DNA of 64,000 nucleotides from Pseudonocardia autotrophica (GCF_003945385.1 NZ_AP018920.1:5208001-5272000); one strand, 5' to 3'. Counted from the stretch's first letter, positions 24,052-31,734 are shown. A program made the numbers and translations. The notes: generated from the sequence alone by a model not told the origin.

Positions 24052-25386
24052 GTGTCGGACGTCTATCGCAAGGTCTCCCTGCGGCTCCTGCCGCTGCTGG
24101 TGGTGATCTACCTCTTCGCCTACATCGACCGCACGGTGGTCGGCTTCGCCCAACTCGACATGGGGGCCGATCTCGGCATCGGGGCGGCAGCCTTCGGGCT
24201 GGGCGCGGGGCTCTTCTTCCTCGCATACGCGTTCCTCGAAGTCCCCAGCAACCTGCTCCTCATGCGCTACGGGCCGCGCCGCTGGTTCGCCAGGATCATG
24301 ATCTCCTGGGGGCTGGTCACGATGGCGATGGCGTTCGCCCAGGGGCCGATCAGCTTCTACATCCTGCGGTTCCTGCTCGGTGTCGCCGAGGCCGGTTTCT
24401 ACCCCGGCATCCTGTACCTCATCACCCGATGGTTCCCCGGCCCCCGCCGCGGCCGGATCGTCGGGCTGTTCCTGCTGGCCAACCCGATCGCGCTGGCGCT
24501 CGGGAGCCCGCTGTCCGGGAGCCTCCTGTCGCTCGACGGGGTCGGCGGCCTCGCAGGATGGCAGTGGCTGTTCCTCGTCGTGGGCCTCCCGCCGGTCCTG
24601 CTGGCCTTCGTCGTGCTACGCGTTCTTCCGGACCACCCCAGTGATGCGACATGGCTGACCGAGCAGGAGCGGGCAATCGTCGCGGCGGACGTCGCCGCCG
24701 ACAGCAAGCAGGTCGAGCACGTCGCGAACCACCACCCGCTCGCCGCGCTCAAGGACCGTCGGGTCCTGCTGCTCGCAGCCGGTTTCCTCGCCTATCCGTT
24801 GCTCGGGTACGGCCTGTCGCTGTGGTTGCCCATCATCATCAGCGCATTCGGTGTCTCTGCGATGGCGACCGGTTGGCTCGCGACGCTGCCCTGGATCGCC
24901 GCGGCGCTCGCCCTCATCTGGGTCCCCCGCCGCGCGGAACGCAAGCGCACCCCGTTCGCGCACATCGCGGGCACCCTGGTGCTCGCGGGGATCGGTCTGG
25001 CCGCCGGTGCGGTGTTCGACAACCCGGTCGTACAGATGATCGCGCTGTGCGTGGCGGCCTTCGGCATCTTCGCCGGCCAGCCGATCTACTGGAGCTTCCC
25101 CCAGCGGATGCTCACAGGCACGGCAGCGGCCGCGGGTCTCGCCTTCATCAACTCGGTGGGCAGCATCGGTGGTTTCGTCGGCCCCTATGGCGTCGGACTC
25201 GTCATCGACGGCTTCGGCACCGAGAGCGCCGGCCTGATGTTCCTCGCCCTCTGGGCGATCTACGGCCTGGTGATGCTCGTCTTCGTGCGCCGCATGGTCC
25301 AGCGGAATCCGATCGCAGGTGGACCGGTCGACGCGACCGCACCGCCGTCGACGATCACTCCGACCTCCGGCCGAGACCCCGCCTGA
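24052..25386 (+). CDS. MFS transporter, anion:cation symporter (ACS) family
   Basis: A 444-aa membrane protein with 12 predicted helices. The ACS-family signature YIDRTVVGFAQLDMGADLGI appears at the first helix, and FLEVPSNLLLMRYGPRRWFAR covers the loop 2-3 motif. The family imports organic anions such as tartrate, hexuronates, phthalate and allantoate. AAGGAGG lies 10 bp before GTG 24052. It is divergent from the DeoR sugar operon and shares its operator, so it probably imports that pathway's substrate. An acidic sugar or sugar acid would fit the transporter class. Confidence 0.9.
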   Translation: MSDVYRKVSLRLLPLLVVIYLFAYIDRTVVGFAQLDMGADLGIGAAAFGLGAGLFFLAYAFLEVPSNLLLMRYGPRRWFARIMISWGLVTMAMAFAQGPISFYILRFLLGVAEAGFYPGILYLITRWFPGPRRGRIVGLFLLANPIALALGSPLSGSLLSLDGVGGLAGWQWLFLVVGLPPVLLAFVVLRVLPDHPSDATWLTEQERAIVAADVAADSKQVEHVANHHPLAALKDRRVLLLAAGFLAYPLLGYGLSLWLPIIISAFGVSAMATGWLATLPWIAAALALIWVPRRAERKRTPFAHIAGTLVLAGIGLAAGAVFDNPVVQMIALCVAAFGIFAGQPIYWSFPQRMLTGTAAAAGLAFINSVGSIGGFVGPYGVGLVIDGFGTESAGLMFLALWAIYGLVMLVFVRRMVQRNPIAGGPVDATAPPSTITPTSGRDPA

Positions 25387-25760
25387 AGGCGGGTTCATGG
25401 CAAGGCGCTGCTCGTCTTCTCGCGGCGGTACCCGAACCTGCCGGGGTGGTCGATGACGTCCGGCAACTGCCCCCGGACGATTTCCCCCACCCGCGAGCCT
25501 GCGCGGAGATCGCAGCAGATTCCGATCCGGGCACCGAGTCCGGGTGCGGCCTCTCGGCTGTCCTGCAACAACTGCTGAGCCGGCTTCCGGAGGACCGATC
25601 AGCGCACTACCGGAGGATGCGCCGTCGTGATCCCGGAGGCGGGGAATCTCGGCCTGTGCGACGTCGAGAACCGACGGAGCGGATGCCACCTGGCGCTCTG
25701 CTGTTGCCCGCAGGCTGAGGGTGGCGCGAGCCGGGCCCGGAATCTCCCGAGCCGATACCG

Positions 25761-25862
25761 CTCACCAGGTGAGTGAATCGCCCACTCCACAGCACCACCC
25801 GCGACCGCCCGGCTCCCCCCCCCCGGGCAGTACCCGAGTTCGTGAACCACTCACCACGTGAG
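25761..25862. repeat. Pair of related palindromes CTCACC-A-GGTGAG
   Basis: CTCACCAGGTGAG (25761-25773) is a perfect odd palindrome. CTCACCACGTGAG (25850-25862) is the same with one changed base. Starts are 89 bp apart, flanking the poly-C run. Function unknown. Confidence 0.6.
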
Positions 25863-25890
25863 CGGTTGTTCAGGACCGAAGGGGTCCGGT

Positions 25891-25921
25891 GGCCGGGCCC
25901 GGCGAGGTGCCGGGCCCGGCC
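25891..25921 (-). terminator. Strong hairpin terminator of the dikinase-like operon
   Basis: GGCCGGGCCCGG (25891-25902) pairs perfectly with CCGGGCCCGGCC (25910-25921) around a 7-nt loop, 8 bp beyond the stop of the minus-strand gene. Confidence 0.8.
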
Positions 25922-25928
25922 GCCGGAC

Positions 25929-28445
25929 TCACCGGGCCAGCGCCGCTTTGCCCAGGGCCAGCACCAGCGGGCGGGCCCCGTCGGCGTCCACCGCGAAGCG
26001 CCGGAACCCGAGCGCGAACAGCTGCGCGGCGGCTTCCTCCGGGACCTCGCCGGACAGCCGCATCCCGACCGTGCGCCCGGCCCGTACCGCGCCGGCGACG
26101 CCGTCGAGCAGACCCCGGACCACCTCGTCGAGTTCGGTTCGCGGGTCCACCGCGAGCAGCCCCCGGCGCAGGTACCCGTCGAGCGGCTCGGCGGTGAGCA
26201 GCTGGCGCGCCGGGATCCCGAACACGGCCGCCTGCAGGGCCCGCACCTCCACCCACACGACGTCGACGGCGGCGGCGATCTTCGGCGCGCCGGCGGCGGC
26301 CCGCGGGCTAGTCAGGTAGGCGCCGACCGCGACCGCGCCGTGCGTCTCGTCGGCGGCCTCGTCGGCGATCGTGCGCAGCGCGGCGGCCTCCGCCGGGTCG
26401 CAGACGTGCCGCAGGGCCAGATGCACCCCCGACGTGCGGCCCGCGTTGGCCGCTGCCCTGGCCAGTCCCCGCAGCTGCGCGCGGACCAGCGCCGGGCGGC
26501 CGAGTGGCATAGCCAGCTCCGGGTGCCGGGTGGTGACCGCGGTCTGCTGCAGCATCTCGCGGGCCTCGTCGGCGACGAGATCGATGGCGCGGACCCCGAC
26601 CTCCAGGTCCCCCGCCGCGGCGAGCAGCGGCGTGAACTCCAGCTCGACGAGCTCGGCGACCCGGTCGAACGGGCCGTCCGCCTCGGCGTCGTCGAGCAGC
26701 CTGCGGACCAGGCCGTCGATGTGCCCGCTCGCTGCGAGGACGTCGTCGACCGCGGTCACCAGCCCGTGTGCGCCCGCGTCCCGGGCGTGCTGCACGTCCG
26801 CGGGCAGCGTCACCCGGACCAGCACCTCGCAGCCGGACGCCCCGGCCGCGGTCGCGAGCACCGAGCCGAGCGACCCGGTGGCGACGGCCGGCGTCGCCGT
26901 GCTGATCCGGCCGAGGAACAGCTCACCGCCGGCACCGTCGAGCGACACCTCTTCGCCCTCGGCCACGGTCCGGTCGCCGATCGTCAGGGTCCGGGCCGCG
27001 CCGTCGACGACGATCGCCCCGGCGCCGACCACGCAGGCCGTTCCGAGCGCCCGCGCGACGACGGCCGCATGGCTGGTCGAGCCGCCGGTCGCGGTCACGA
27101 TGCCGCGCGCCGCGATCATCCCGTGCAGGTCGGCGGGGCTGGTGACGGCCCGCGCGAGGATCACGTCCTCGCCGGCGTCGGCCCGCTCCTTCGCCCGGTC
27201 CGGATCCAGCACGAGCAATCCGCTCACCTGGCCGGGGCAGGCCCCGATGCCGGTGGTGAGCAGCCGGCCCGCCGCGCGCGCCTGCTCGGTCTCCTCGTCG
27301 TCGAACCCCGGCCGCTGCACCTGACGGACGTGCTCCGGGGTCAGATTGCGCAGCGCCGCGGCGGCGCCCACCACACCCTCGGTCAGGAAGTCGGCGGCGA
27401 TCCGCACCGCCGCCTCCGGGGTCCGCTTGGCGCTGCGGACCTGCAGGAAATACAGAACCGACCGCTCGACGGTGAACTCGATGTCGAGCACGTCGCCCTG
27501 CGCCCGTTCCAGCTCGGAGCAGGTCCGGCGCAGCTCGTCGAGCAGCTCCGGGGCCAGCGCGCGGTCGACCGGGTCGGGCGTCCGGGTGCCCGCGACGACG
27601 TCCTCGCCCTGGCTGTGCGCCAGGTACTCGCCGAACAGGCCCGGTTCCCCGGTGGCCGGGTTCCGGGTGAACACCACGCCCGATCCGGAGTCGTCGGAGA
27701 GGTTCCCGAACACCATCGACTGCACGACGACGGCGGTGCCCAGGTCGTGCGGGATCGCGTGGAAGTCGCGGTAGGTGCGGGCCCGGCGGGTGTTCCACGA
27801 CCGGAAGACCGCCTCGACGGCCCCGAAGAGCTGTGCGTGCGGGTCGGCGGGCACCGACTCGCCGTCGGAGTCCGCGAGCGCCTCCTCGCAGGCCTGCCAG
27901 ATGCGGTCGTGCACCTCACCGGGGTCGTCGCCGGGACGCACCTGCGCGACGAGCTCGTCGATGCCCTCTCCCGGATCGAGCGCCCCGAGCACGGTCTCGG
28001 CGTACATCGCGTGGAAGCGGGCGATCAGATCGGCGACGAACCGGCTGTCCCCGGTGGCCGCGGCGAGCGCGACGGCGGCCGCCCGGTCGAGCCCGAGATT
28101 GAGGATCGTGTCCATCATCCCCGGCATCGAGACCGGCGCTCCCGAGCGCACCGACAGCAGAAGCGGGACCGGGCCGGCGCCGAAGGTCTTCCCGGCCTGC
28201 CGTTCCAGCTCCGCGAGCCGGGTCGTGATCTCCTCGGCCAGGCCGTCGGGCAGTCTGCCCTCCCCCAGGTAGCTCCGGCAGGCCGCGGTGCCGATGACGT
28301 ACCCCGGCGGGACCCGCAGTCCCTGCTGGCTCATCCGGGCCAGCCCGCTGCCCTTGCCCCCGAGCCAGTCGACGTCGGCCGGATCGGCCTCGGCGAAGGT
28401 GCGGGTGAGGACCGGCGCTCCGATCGTGGTCCGTTGCCCGGTCAC
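25929..28445 (-). CDS. Pyruvate-phosphate-dikinase-like phosphotransferase with degenerate pyruvate/PEP site
   Basis: The 838-aa protein has a dikinase ATP-grasp domain (1-340: GGKGSGLARM, LLLSVRSGAPVSMPGMMDTI, VVFTRNPATGEPGLFGEY, DIEFTVERSVLYFLQVR). A swivelling phosphohistidine domain follows (TATGGSTSHAAVVARALG, His459). The C-terminal third is barrel-like but altered: the RTEHMF arginine motif reads DAGAHGLVTAVDDVL, and the terminal catalytic-cysteine block (CGE) is absent. So ATP can probably phosphorylate His459, but the acceptor is unlikely to be pyruvate. That is the logic of phenylphosphate synthase and p-cresol-phosphorylating enzymes. GTG 28445 overlaps the preceding stop by 4 bp. 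Confidence 0.85.
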   Translation of the reverse strand: MTGQRTTIGAPVLTRTFAEADPADVDWLGGKGSGLARMSQQGLRVPPGYVIGTAACRSYLGEGRLPDGLAEEITTRLAELERQAGKTFGAGPVPLLLSVRSGAPVSMPGMMDTILNLGLDRAAAVALAAATGDSRFVADLIARFHAMYAETVLGALDPGEGIDELVAQVRPGDDPGEVHDRIWQACEEALADSDGESVPADPHAQLFGAVEAVFRSWNTRRARTYRDFHAIPHDLGTAVVVQSMVFGNLSDDSGSGVVFTRNPATGEPGLFGEYLAHSQGEDVVAGTRTPDPVDRALAPELLDELRRTCSELERAQGDVLDIEFTVERSVLYFLQVRSAKRTPEAAVRIAADFLTEGVVGAAAALRNLTPEHVRQVQRPGFDDEETEQARAAGRLLTTGIGACPGQVSGLLVLDPDRAKERADAGEDVILARAVTSPADLHGMIAARGIVTATGGSTSHAAVVARALGTACVVGAGAIVVDGAARTLTIGDRTVAEGEEVSLDGAGGELFLGRISTATPAVATGSLGSVLATAAGASGCEVLVRVTLPADVQHARDAGAHGLVTAVDDVLAASGHIDGLVRRLLDDAEADGPFDRVAELVELEFTPLLAAAGDLEVGVRAIDLVADEAREMLQQTAVTTRHPELAMPLGRPALVRAQLRGLARAAANAGRTSGVHLALRHVCDPAEAAALRTIADEAADETHGAVAVGAYLTSPRAAAGAPKIAAAVDVVWVEVRALQAAVFGIPARQLLTAEPLDGYLRRGLLAVDPRTELDEVVRGLLDGVAGAVRAGRTVGMRLSGEVPEEAAAQLFALGFRRFAVDADGARPLVLALGKAALAR

Positions 28446-29062
28446 TCCGCCCGCTCCCGGCCCAGCGTCCGCAGCAGGTCCTCGTGGAACTCGAACCAGA
28501 TGTTGTGCACCGAGTCGATCGTCGGCGACGAGACGAACTCGTGCTGCCCCCGGTCGATCGACCCGAGGGCGGCGGCGAAGCGCTCCGGGTACCGGGCGAA
28601 GCGCGCGTCGTGCCCGGCCAGCGCGTCGAGCAGCGGGGTCAGCCGGGCGACGAGCTTCTCCAGCCGGGCGATGACCTTGTCGTCGTAGTCCGGGTCCGAG
28701 TGGTCGTTGGTGACCTTCCGCCCGCCGACGTCGATCTGCTGCCAGGACGACATGGTGGTCAGGAACTGTGCGTTGGTGGTCTCGAACCGCTCGACGAGTG
28801 CCAGCACGTCGGCGTCGGCGCGCACCGCGGCGTAGAACTGCGCCGCGGCGGCCGCGAGTGCGGGCTCCGCGTCGTCGGTGGGCAGGGCCGATCCGCCCGC
28901 GACGACGACCAGGCCACGGCCGGTCAGCCGTTCCAGCGCCGCGTCCACCTGCTCCGGGGCGATCCCGGAGGCGGCGGCGACGACCTGGGTGCTCGCCATC
29001 TTCTTCAGCGTGACGACGTCGAGCACGTCGTAGTCGGTCTTGTCCAGCACGACTGCGGTCAT
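28442..29062 (-). CDS. Unknown protein: winged-helix-like N-terminus plus helical domain, partner of the dikinase-like protein
   Basis: I do not recognise a named family. Residues about 8-60 (DYDVLDVVTLKKMASTQVVA, then QVDAALERLTGRGLVVVAGG) look like a winged helix. Residues 85-206 are a helical domain with MSSWQQIDV, NDHSDPDYDDKV and the ending IDSVHNIWFEFHEDLLRTLG. I recall this last block next to PEP-utilising proteins in actinobacteria, but not as a named domain. The stop overlaps the dikinase-like start, so the two are translated together and probably form a complex. No signal peptide. It could be an acceptor-binding or regulatory subunit. Confidence 0.75.
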   Translation of the reverse strand: MTAVVLDKTDYDVLDVVTLKKMASTQVVAAASGIAPEQVDAALERLTGRGLVVVAGGSALPTDDAEPALAAAAAQFYAAVRADADVLALVERFETTNAQFLTTMSSWQQIDVGGRKVTNDHSDPDYDDKVIARLEKLVARLTPLLDALAGHDARFARYPERFAAALGSIDRGQHEFVSSPTIDSVHNIWFEFHEDLLRTLGRERAE

Positions 29063-29078
29063 GGGGCTCCCTTCACGG

Positions 29079-29117
29079 GGCCGGGCGGCGCGGCGGGGAG
29101 CGCCGCGCCGCCCGGCC
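29079..29117 (-). terminator. 17-bp-stem intra-operon hairpin
   Basis: GGCCGGGCGGCGCGGCG (29079-29095) pairs perfectly with 29101-29117 around a 5-nt loop. It lies in the 110-bp gap between the 476-aa gene and the downstream pair. It may partly terminate, or stabilise the upstream message, so that the first two proteins exceed the dikinase-like subunit. Confidence 0.75.
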
Positions 29118-29172
29118 GGGTCGGCTCGTCGAGGTCGGACCGGCCGGGTGGAACGGCGCGGTCACCCGGATG

Positions 29173-30603
29173 TCAGAGCCAGCGGCCCTTGGAGCTGCGC
29201 AGGTCCGCGTTCTCGGAGAAGGGCAGGTACCCGGCTCCGGAGAAGATCTTGCTGGGCACCGTCTCCTGGGCGAACCCGCGCTTGGTGATGTCGTAGTAGT
29301 AGTTCGAGACCCGCTGGTCGATCTCCCACAGGTCGTAGTCGCGGCAGGCCTTCTCGTAGGTTCCGGCCTTGCGCAGGTGCGGGAGGATCATGTCGATGTA
29401 GTAGACGTACTGGCCGTTCCAGATCAGGTCGCGCCGGCACATCTTCGACGTCTTGGTGTAGAGCTTCAGGGTCGCCTGCTGCACCCGGCCCAGGTGATCC
29501 CCGAGCTCGTCGATCTTGATCGGGTAGACCTCGCCCATCGGCGTGTCCCACTTCTCGCGGGCGAACACCGCCCCGCCGATGATCGCCTCGATGTAGTTCT
29601 TCGGCCGCGTGAAGGTGGTCGAGATGTCGTTGACCCGGATCTCCTCCAGGCCCATCTTCTCCGGGTCGATGATCATGGCCAGGGTGTACGCGTGCGGGAG
29701 CTTCGCGTCCTCGCTCACGTCCGACCAGTGGTAGATCTCCTCGTTCACGAACAGGTCCCGCAGGATCAGCAGGTTTCCGTCGGGCAGCTCGTAGGGCCCG
29801 GTGTCGCCGAGCCCGAGCCGGTTGTCGTAGTGGTGCAGGAACGCGAGCAGCTCGGTGGCGGCGTTGAACTGGGTGAAGGCCCCGTGCTTCGGGCTGCCGG
29901 GCTCGAGCGTCTCGACCTGGGCGGTCAGCTGCTCCAGGAAGTCCTCCTCGTGGATCCGGCAGCGGTAGCGGTCCTGGGAGTTGAGGATGTAGCCGTCCTG
30001 GCGCTTACCCCACAGCACGCGCTGCATGAACTTGAGGATCTCGTTCGACTCGGCGACATAGTCGTCCGGCCCGATCGCCTCGAGGGCCAGCAGGCCGCAC
30101 CGGCCCATCCCGAAGCCGACCGCCCCGATGCACCAGTCGTGCACGGAGTTGACCTTGGTGCCGATCTCCCGGCGGGCGGACGCGCCGATGTCCATGACGC
30201 CCTGCGGGCCGACCTCGTTGGTGGTCATCCGCAGGATCTCCGGCCACCGGTAGAACTCGTGCATGAAGGCCAGGATCTCGTACTCCTGGCGCGGGATCAT
30301 GCCGCTCACGCCCTCGGTGGCGCGCATGACCAGCACGTCCCAGATGTTCCAGGCGAGGTAGTTGTTGAGGTCGTTGAGCTCGTCGATGGAGAACTGGCCG
30401 TTGAGGACGTCGTCCTTGGACACCTTCTCCAGCACACCGGACTTCGCCCGGGCCTTCAGCATCTTGTCGCCCTTGATGCCGTCGGTGACGGGCTCCAGCC
30501 CGACGAAGTTGCCGGTGTAGGTGAGGTCCTGGAAACGGAGGCCGTCGTCGCCCTCCTCGTAGCGCTTCTTGTAGGTCGCCTTCTTGCCTTCGGTGGTCGT
30601 CAC
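29173..30603 (-). CDS. Unknown conserved-looking 476-aa cytosolic protein of the dikinase-like operon
   Basis: I do not recognise this family. It is soluble, with no signal peptide or membrane helix. Compared with its neighbours it is rich in Tyr, Trp, Asp and Glu and poor in Ala. Visible blocks are LAWNIWDVLVMRATEGVSGM, AFMHEFYRWPEILRM, DWCIGAVGFGMGRCG, NEEIYHWSDVSED and QYVYYIDMILPHLRKAG near the C-terminus. Repeated H/E pairs could bind metal, but no known metal motif is clear. It starts at GTG 30603, with AGGAG 9 bp before. It lies between the free phosphohistidine-domain gene and the strong hairpin. It may be the enzyme that uses the phosphorylated intermediate. Confidence 0.8.
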   Translation of the reverse strand: MTTTEGKKATYKKRYEEGDDGLRFQDLTYTGNFVGLEPVTDGIKGDKMLKARAKSGVLEKVSKDDVLNGQFSIDELNDLNNYLAWNIWDVLVMRATEGVSGMIPRQEYEILAFMHEFYRWPEILRMTTNEVGPQGVMDIGASARREIGTKVNSVHDWCIGAVGFGMGRCGLLALEAIGPDDYVAESNEILKFMQRVLWGKRQDGYILNSQDRYRCRIHEEDFLEQLTAQVETLEPGSPKHGAFTQFNAATELLAFLHHYDNRLGLGDTGPYELPDGNLLILRDLFVNEEIYHWSDVSEDAKLPHAYTLAMIIDPEKMGLEEIRVNDISTTFTRPKNYIEAIIGGAVFAREKWDTPMGEVYPIKIDELGDHLGRVQQATLKLYTKTSKMCRRDLIWNGQYVYYIDMILPHLRKAGTYEKACRDYDLWEIDQRVSNYYYDITKRGFAQETVPSKIFSGAGYLPFSENADLRSSKGRWL

Positions 30604-30648
30604 TGCGGTGTGCTCCTGTCCGGATCGGCGGCGTGCGGGAGGGGGTGG

Positions 30649-31068
30649 TCAGTCGTCCGCGACGACCCGGCCGACCTCGTTGTCGGTGCAGTCCAACCGG
30701 ACCTTGCGGCCGTCGAGCGCCTTGGCGATCTCGTCGAAGTGCGAGGGATCGGTCGCTCCCACCACGTAGCGGGACTCGCTGGAGGTCAGGTAGGCCGTCA
30801 TGACGCAGGGGGTCTGGAACTCGCGGGACAGGATCCCCAGGTGCGACTCCGGGGCGCCGGACATGGTGATCACGCCGAGCGCACCCATGCTGAGGGCCGG
30901 CGCGAGGAAGGTCGTCGTCCCGCCCTGGACCAGCAGGATGTGCTCGCTCAGCTTGCCGGACTGGATCAGTGCGATCACGTCTGCCGGCGCGGACAGGTAC
31001 TTCACGGTTCCGCTGGGCGACTTGGCGGTGTCGAAGACGTTGTAGCCCTCCGCCAGCACTTCGGCCAT
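30649..31068 (-). CDS. Stand-alone phosphohistidine swivelling-domain protein
   Basis: The 139-aa protein consists of a PEP-utilising mobile domain. ILLVQGGTTTFLAPALSMGA leads to SGAPESHLGILSREFQTPCV, in which His76 occupies the phosphohistidine place of the GGxxSHAAIxAR motif. Such a domain carries phosphate between catalytic sites and is normally fused to the ATP-grasp domain. Here an extra free copy heads an operon that ends with a dikinase-like protein carrying its own copy. AAGGAGG precedes ATG 31068. The regulatory repeat C lies 121 bp upstream. Confidence 0.85.
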   Translation of the reverse strand: MAEVLAEGYNVFDTAKSPSGTVKYLSAPADVIALIQSGKLSEHILLVQGGTTTFLAPALSMGALGVITMSGAPESHLGILSREFQTPCVMTAYLTSSESRYVVGATDPSHFDEIAKALDGRKVRLDCTDNEVGRVVADD

Positions 31069-31142
31069 GGAAGTTCCTCCTTGAACTCTGTGGGACTGTC
31101 GCCTGCCCGAGGATCTGCCGGACGTCGGCATCACTACGTTGC

Positions 31143-31150
31143 GTAGGTCA
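31143..31150 (-). promoter_or_regulatory. GACCTAC promoter-like element of the dikinase-like operon
   Basis: On the minus strand TGACCTAC lies 38 bp downstream of repeat C, one helical turn further than the 28-29 bp seen at the two BMC promoters. It overlaps a CTACG-TTG-CGTAG palindrome (31134-31146). Confidence 0.45.
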
Positions 31151-31188
31151 CAGTGCCGTCAACCACCACGCTGTCCGATGGAACCCGC

Positions 31189-31215
31189 GGACAAAAGTCT
31201 CCGTGACACTTGTCC
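31189..31215. promoter_or_regulatory. 27-bp inverted repeat C, GGACAA-N15-TTGTCC, upstream of the dikinase-like operon
   Basis: GGACAA (31189-31194) and TTGTCC (31210-31215) are perfect inverted copies at the same spacing as repeats A and B near the BMC genes. This supports one regulator for both systems. Confidence 0.7.
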
Positions 31216-31285
31216 TGCGGGGACAGCGCCGGGCGGTCGGCCGGGGCGATCCGCCGTGTGCTCGGCCGGGAAGAAGGTCGCGCGG

Positions 31286-31621
31286 TCAGCCGGGGTGCGT
31301 CGCCGGGACGGCGAGCAGGATCAGCTCCAGTGCCGGGCCGCCGGGCGTCTCGACCGTGACGGCCCGCCCGTGCCCGACGTGCACGACCTCGTTCGGCCCC
31401 AGGACCACGACCGGCCCACCGGACACGAGCACCCGGGCGGCCCCGGCCAGCACGACCAGCATCCGGTCCGTCGTGCGGGCGGCGCCGTGCCAGGTGCCGG
31501 TGAGGGTGAGTCGCTCCAGGGCGATGTCGCCGTAGCCGTCATCGGGGCCGACGAGGAGCAGACCTGCCGGCGGGACCGGCTCGGTCCGGACCCGGGTGCG
31601 GACGACGTCGCTCACGGTCAT
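31286..31621 (-). CDS. Small single-domain cupin-like protein
   Basis: A 111-aa protein with a compact beta-rich pattern: LERLTLTGTWHGAARTTDRM, VLAGAARVLVSG, LGPNEVVHVGHGRAV. This matches a small cupin barrel, although the usual His/Glu metal set is incomplete. It could bind a sugar or act as an isomerase; the function is not assignable. It starts at ATG 31621 and is divergent from the SorC regulator, with shared palindromes between them. Its 3' end faces repeat C of the dikinase-like operon. Confidence 0.65.
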   Translation of the reverse strand: MTVSDVVRTRVRTEPVPPAGLLLVGPDDGYGDIALERLTLTGTWHGAARTTDRMLVVLAGAARVLVSGGPVVVLGPNEVVHVGHGRAVTVETPGGPALELILLAVPATHPG

Positions 31622-31643
31622 GGCGCCCTCCTCGGGTCTCAGA

Positions 31644-31658
31644 TGAGCGGTCTGCTCA
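31644..31658. promoter_or_regulatory. Operator candidate TGAGC-N5-GCTCA
   Basis: TGAGC (31644-31648) and GCTCA (31654-31658) are inverted in the cupin/SorC gap. The same half-site recurs in the palindrome over the SorC start codon, so this is probably a SorC site. Confidence 0.5.
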
Positions 31659-31722
31659 CAGTCCAGTAGATGTTCCAGACCTCCTCCGGGTCAACGCGGC
31701 ACCGGAATCTGCGCACTAGGGT

Positions 31723-31734
31723 GCTCATATGAGC
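31723..31734. promoter_or_regulatory. Perfect palindrome GCTCATATGAGC over the SorC start codon
   Basis: The 12-bp palindrome contains the regulator's ATG (31729). TAGGGT lies directly upstream at -10 spacing, so transcription probably starts at or next to the ATG (leaderless). Binding here would block transcription directly: likely autorepression. Confidence 0.55.

Larger units (their letters stand above)
25387..25928. other. 542-bp gap with no convincing gene
   Basis: Short open frames here show no recognisable domain. The gap holds two related palindromes (25761-25773 and 25850-25862), a run of ten C at 25815-25824, and the terminator hairpin at 25891-25921. It separates the MFS gene from the 3' end of the dikinase-like operon, so no promoter for a known gene is required within it. 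Confidence 0.6.

Noticed and set aside
17611..25386. Straight assignment as a sulfoquinovose (sulfo-EMP) operon
   Set aside because: No isomerase, sulfolactaldehyde reductase, sulfoquinovosidase or sulfonate exporter is present, and the recalled sulfonate-binding residues of the kinase are not kept.
25387..25760. Regulator or enzyme fragment in the gap after the MFS gene
   Set aside because: All frames are short or low-complexity and show no recognisable motif on either strand.
25773..28688. 971-codon open frame on the plus strand over the dikinase-like gene
   Set aside because: It is antisense to a gene with clear ATP-grasp and phosphohistidine motifs. Its translation is an Arg/Gly/Ala/Pro-rich string without domains, a usual artefact of high-GC codon bias.
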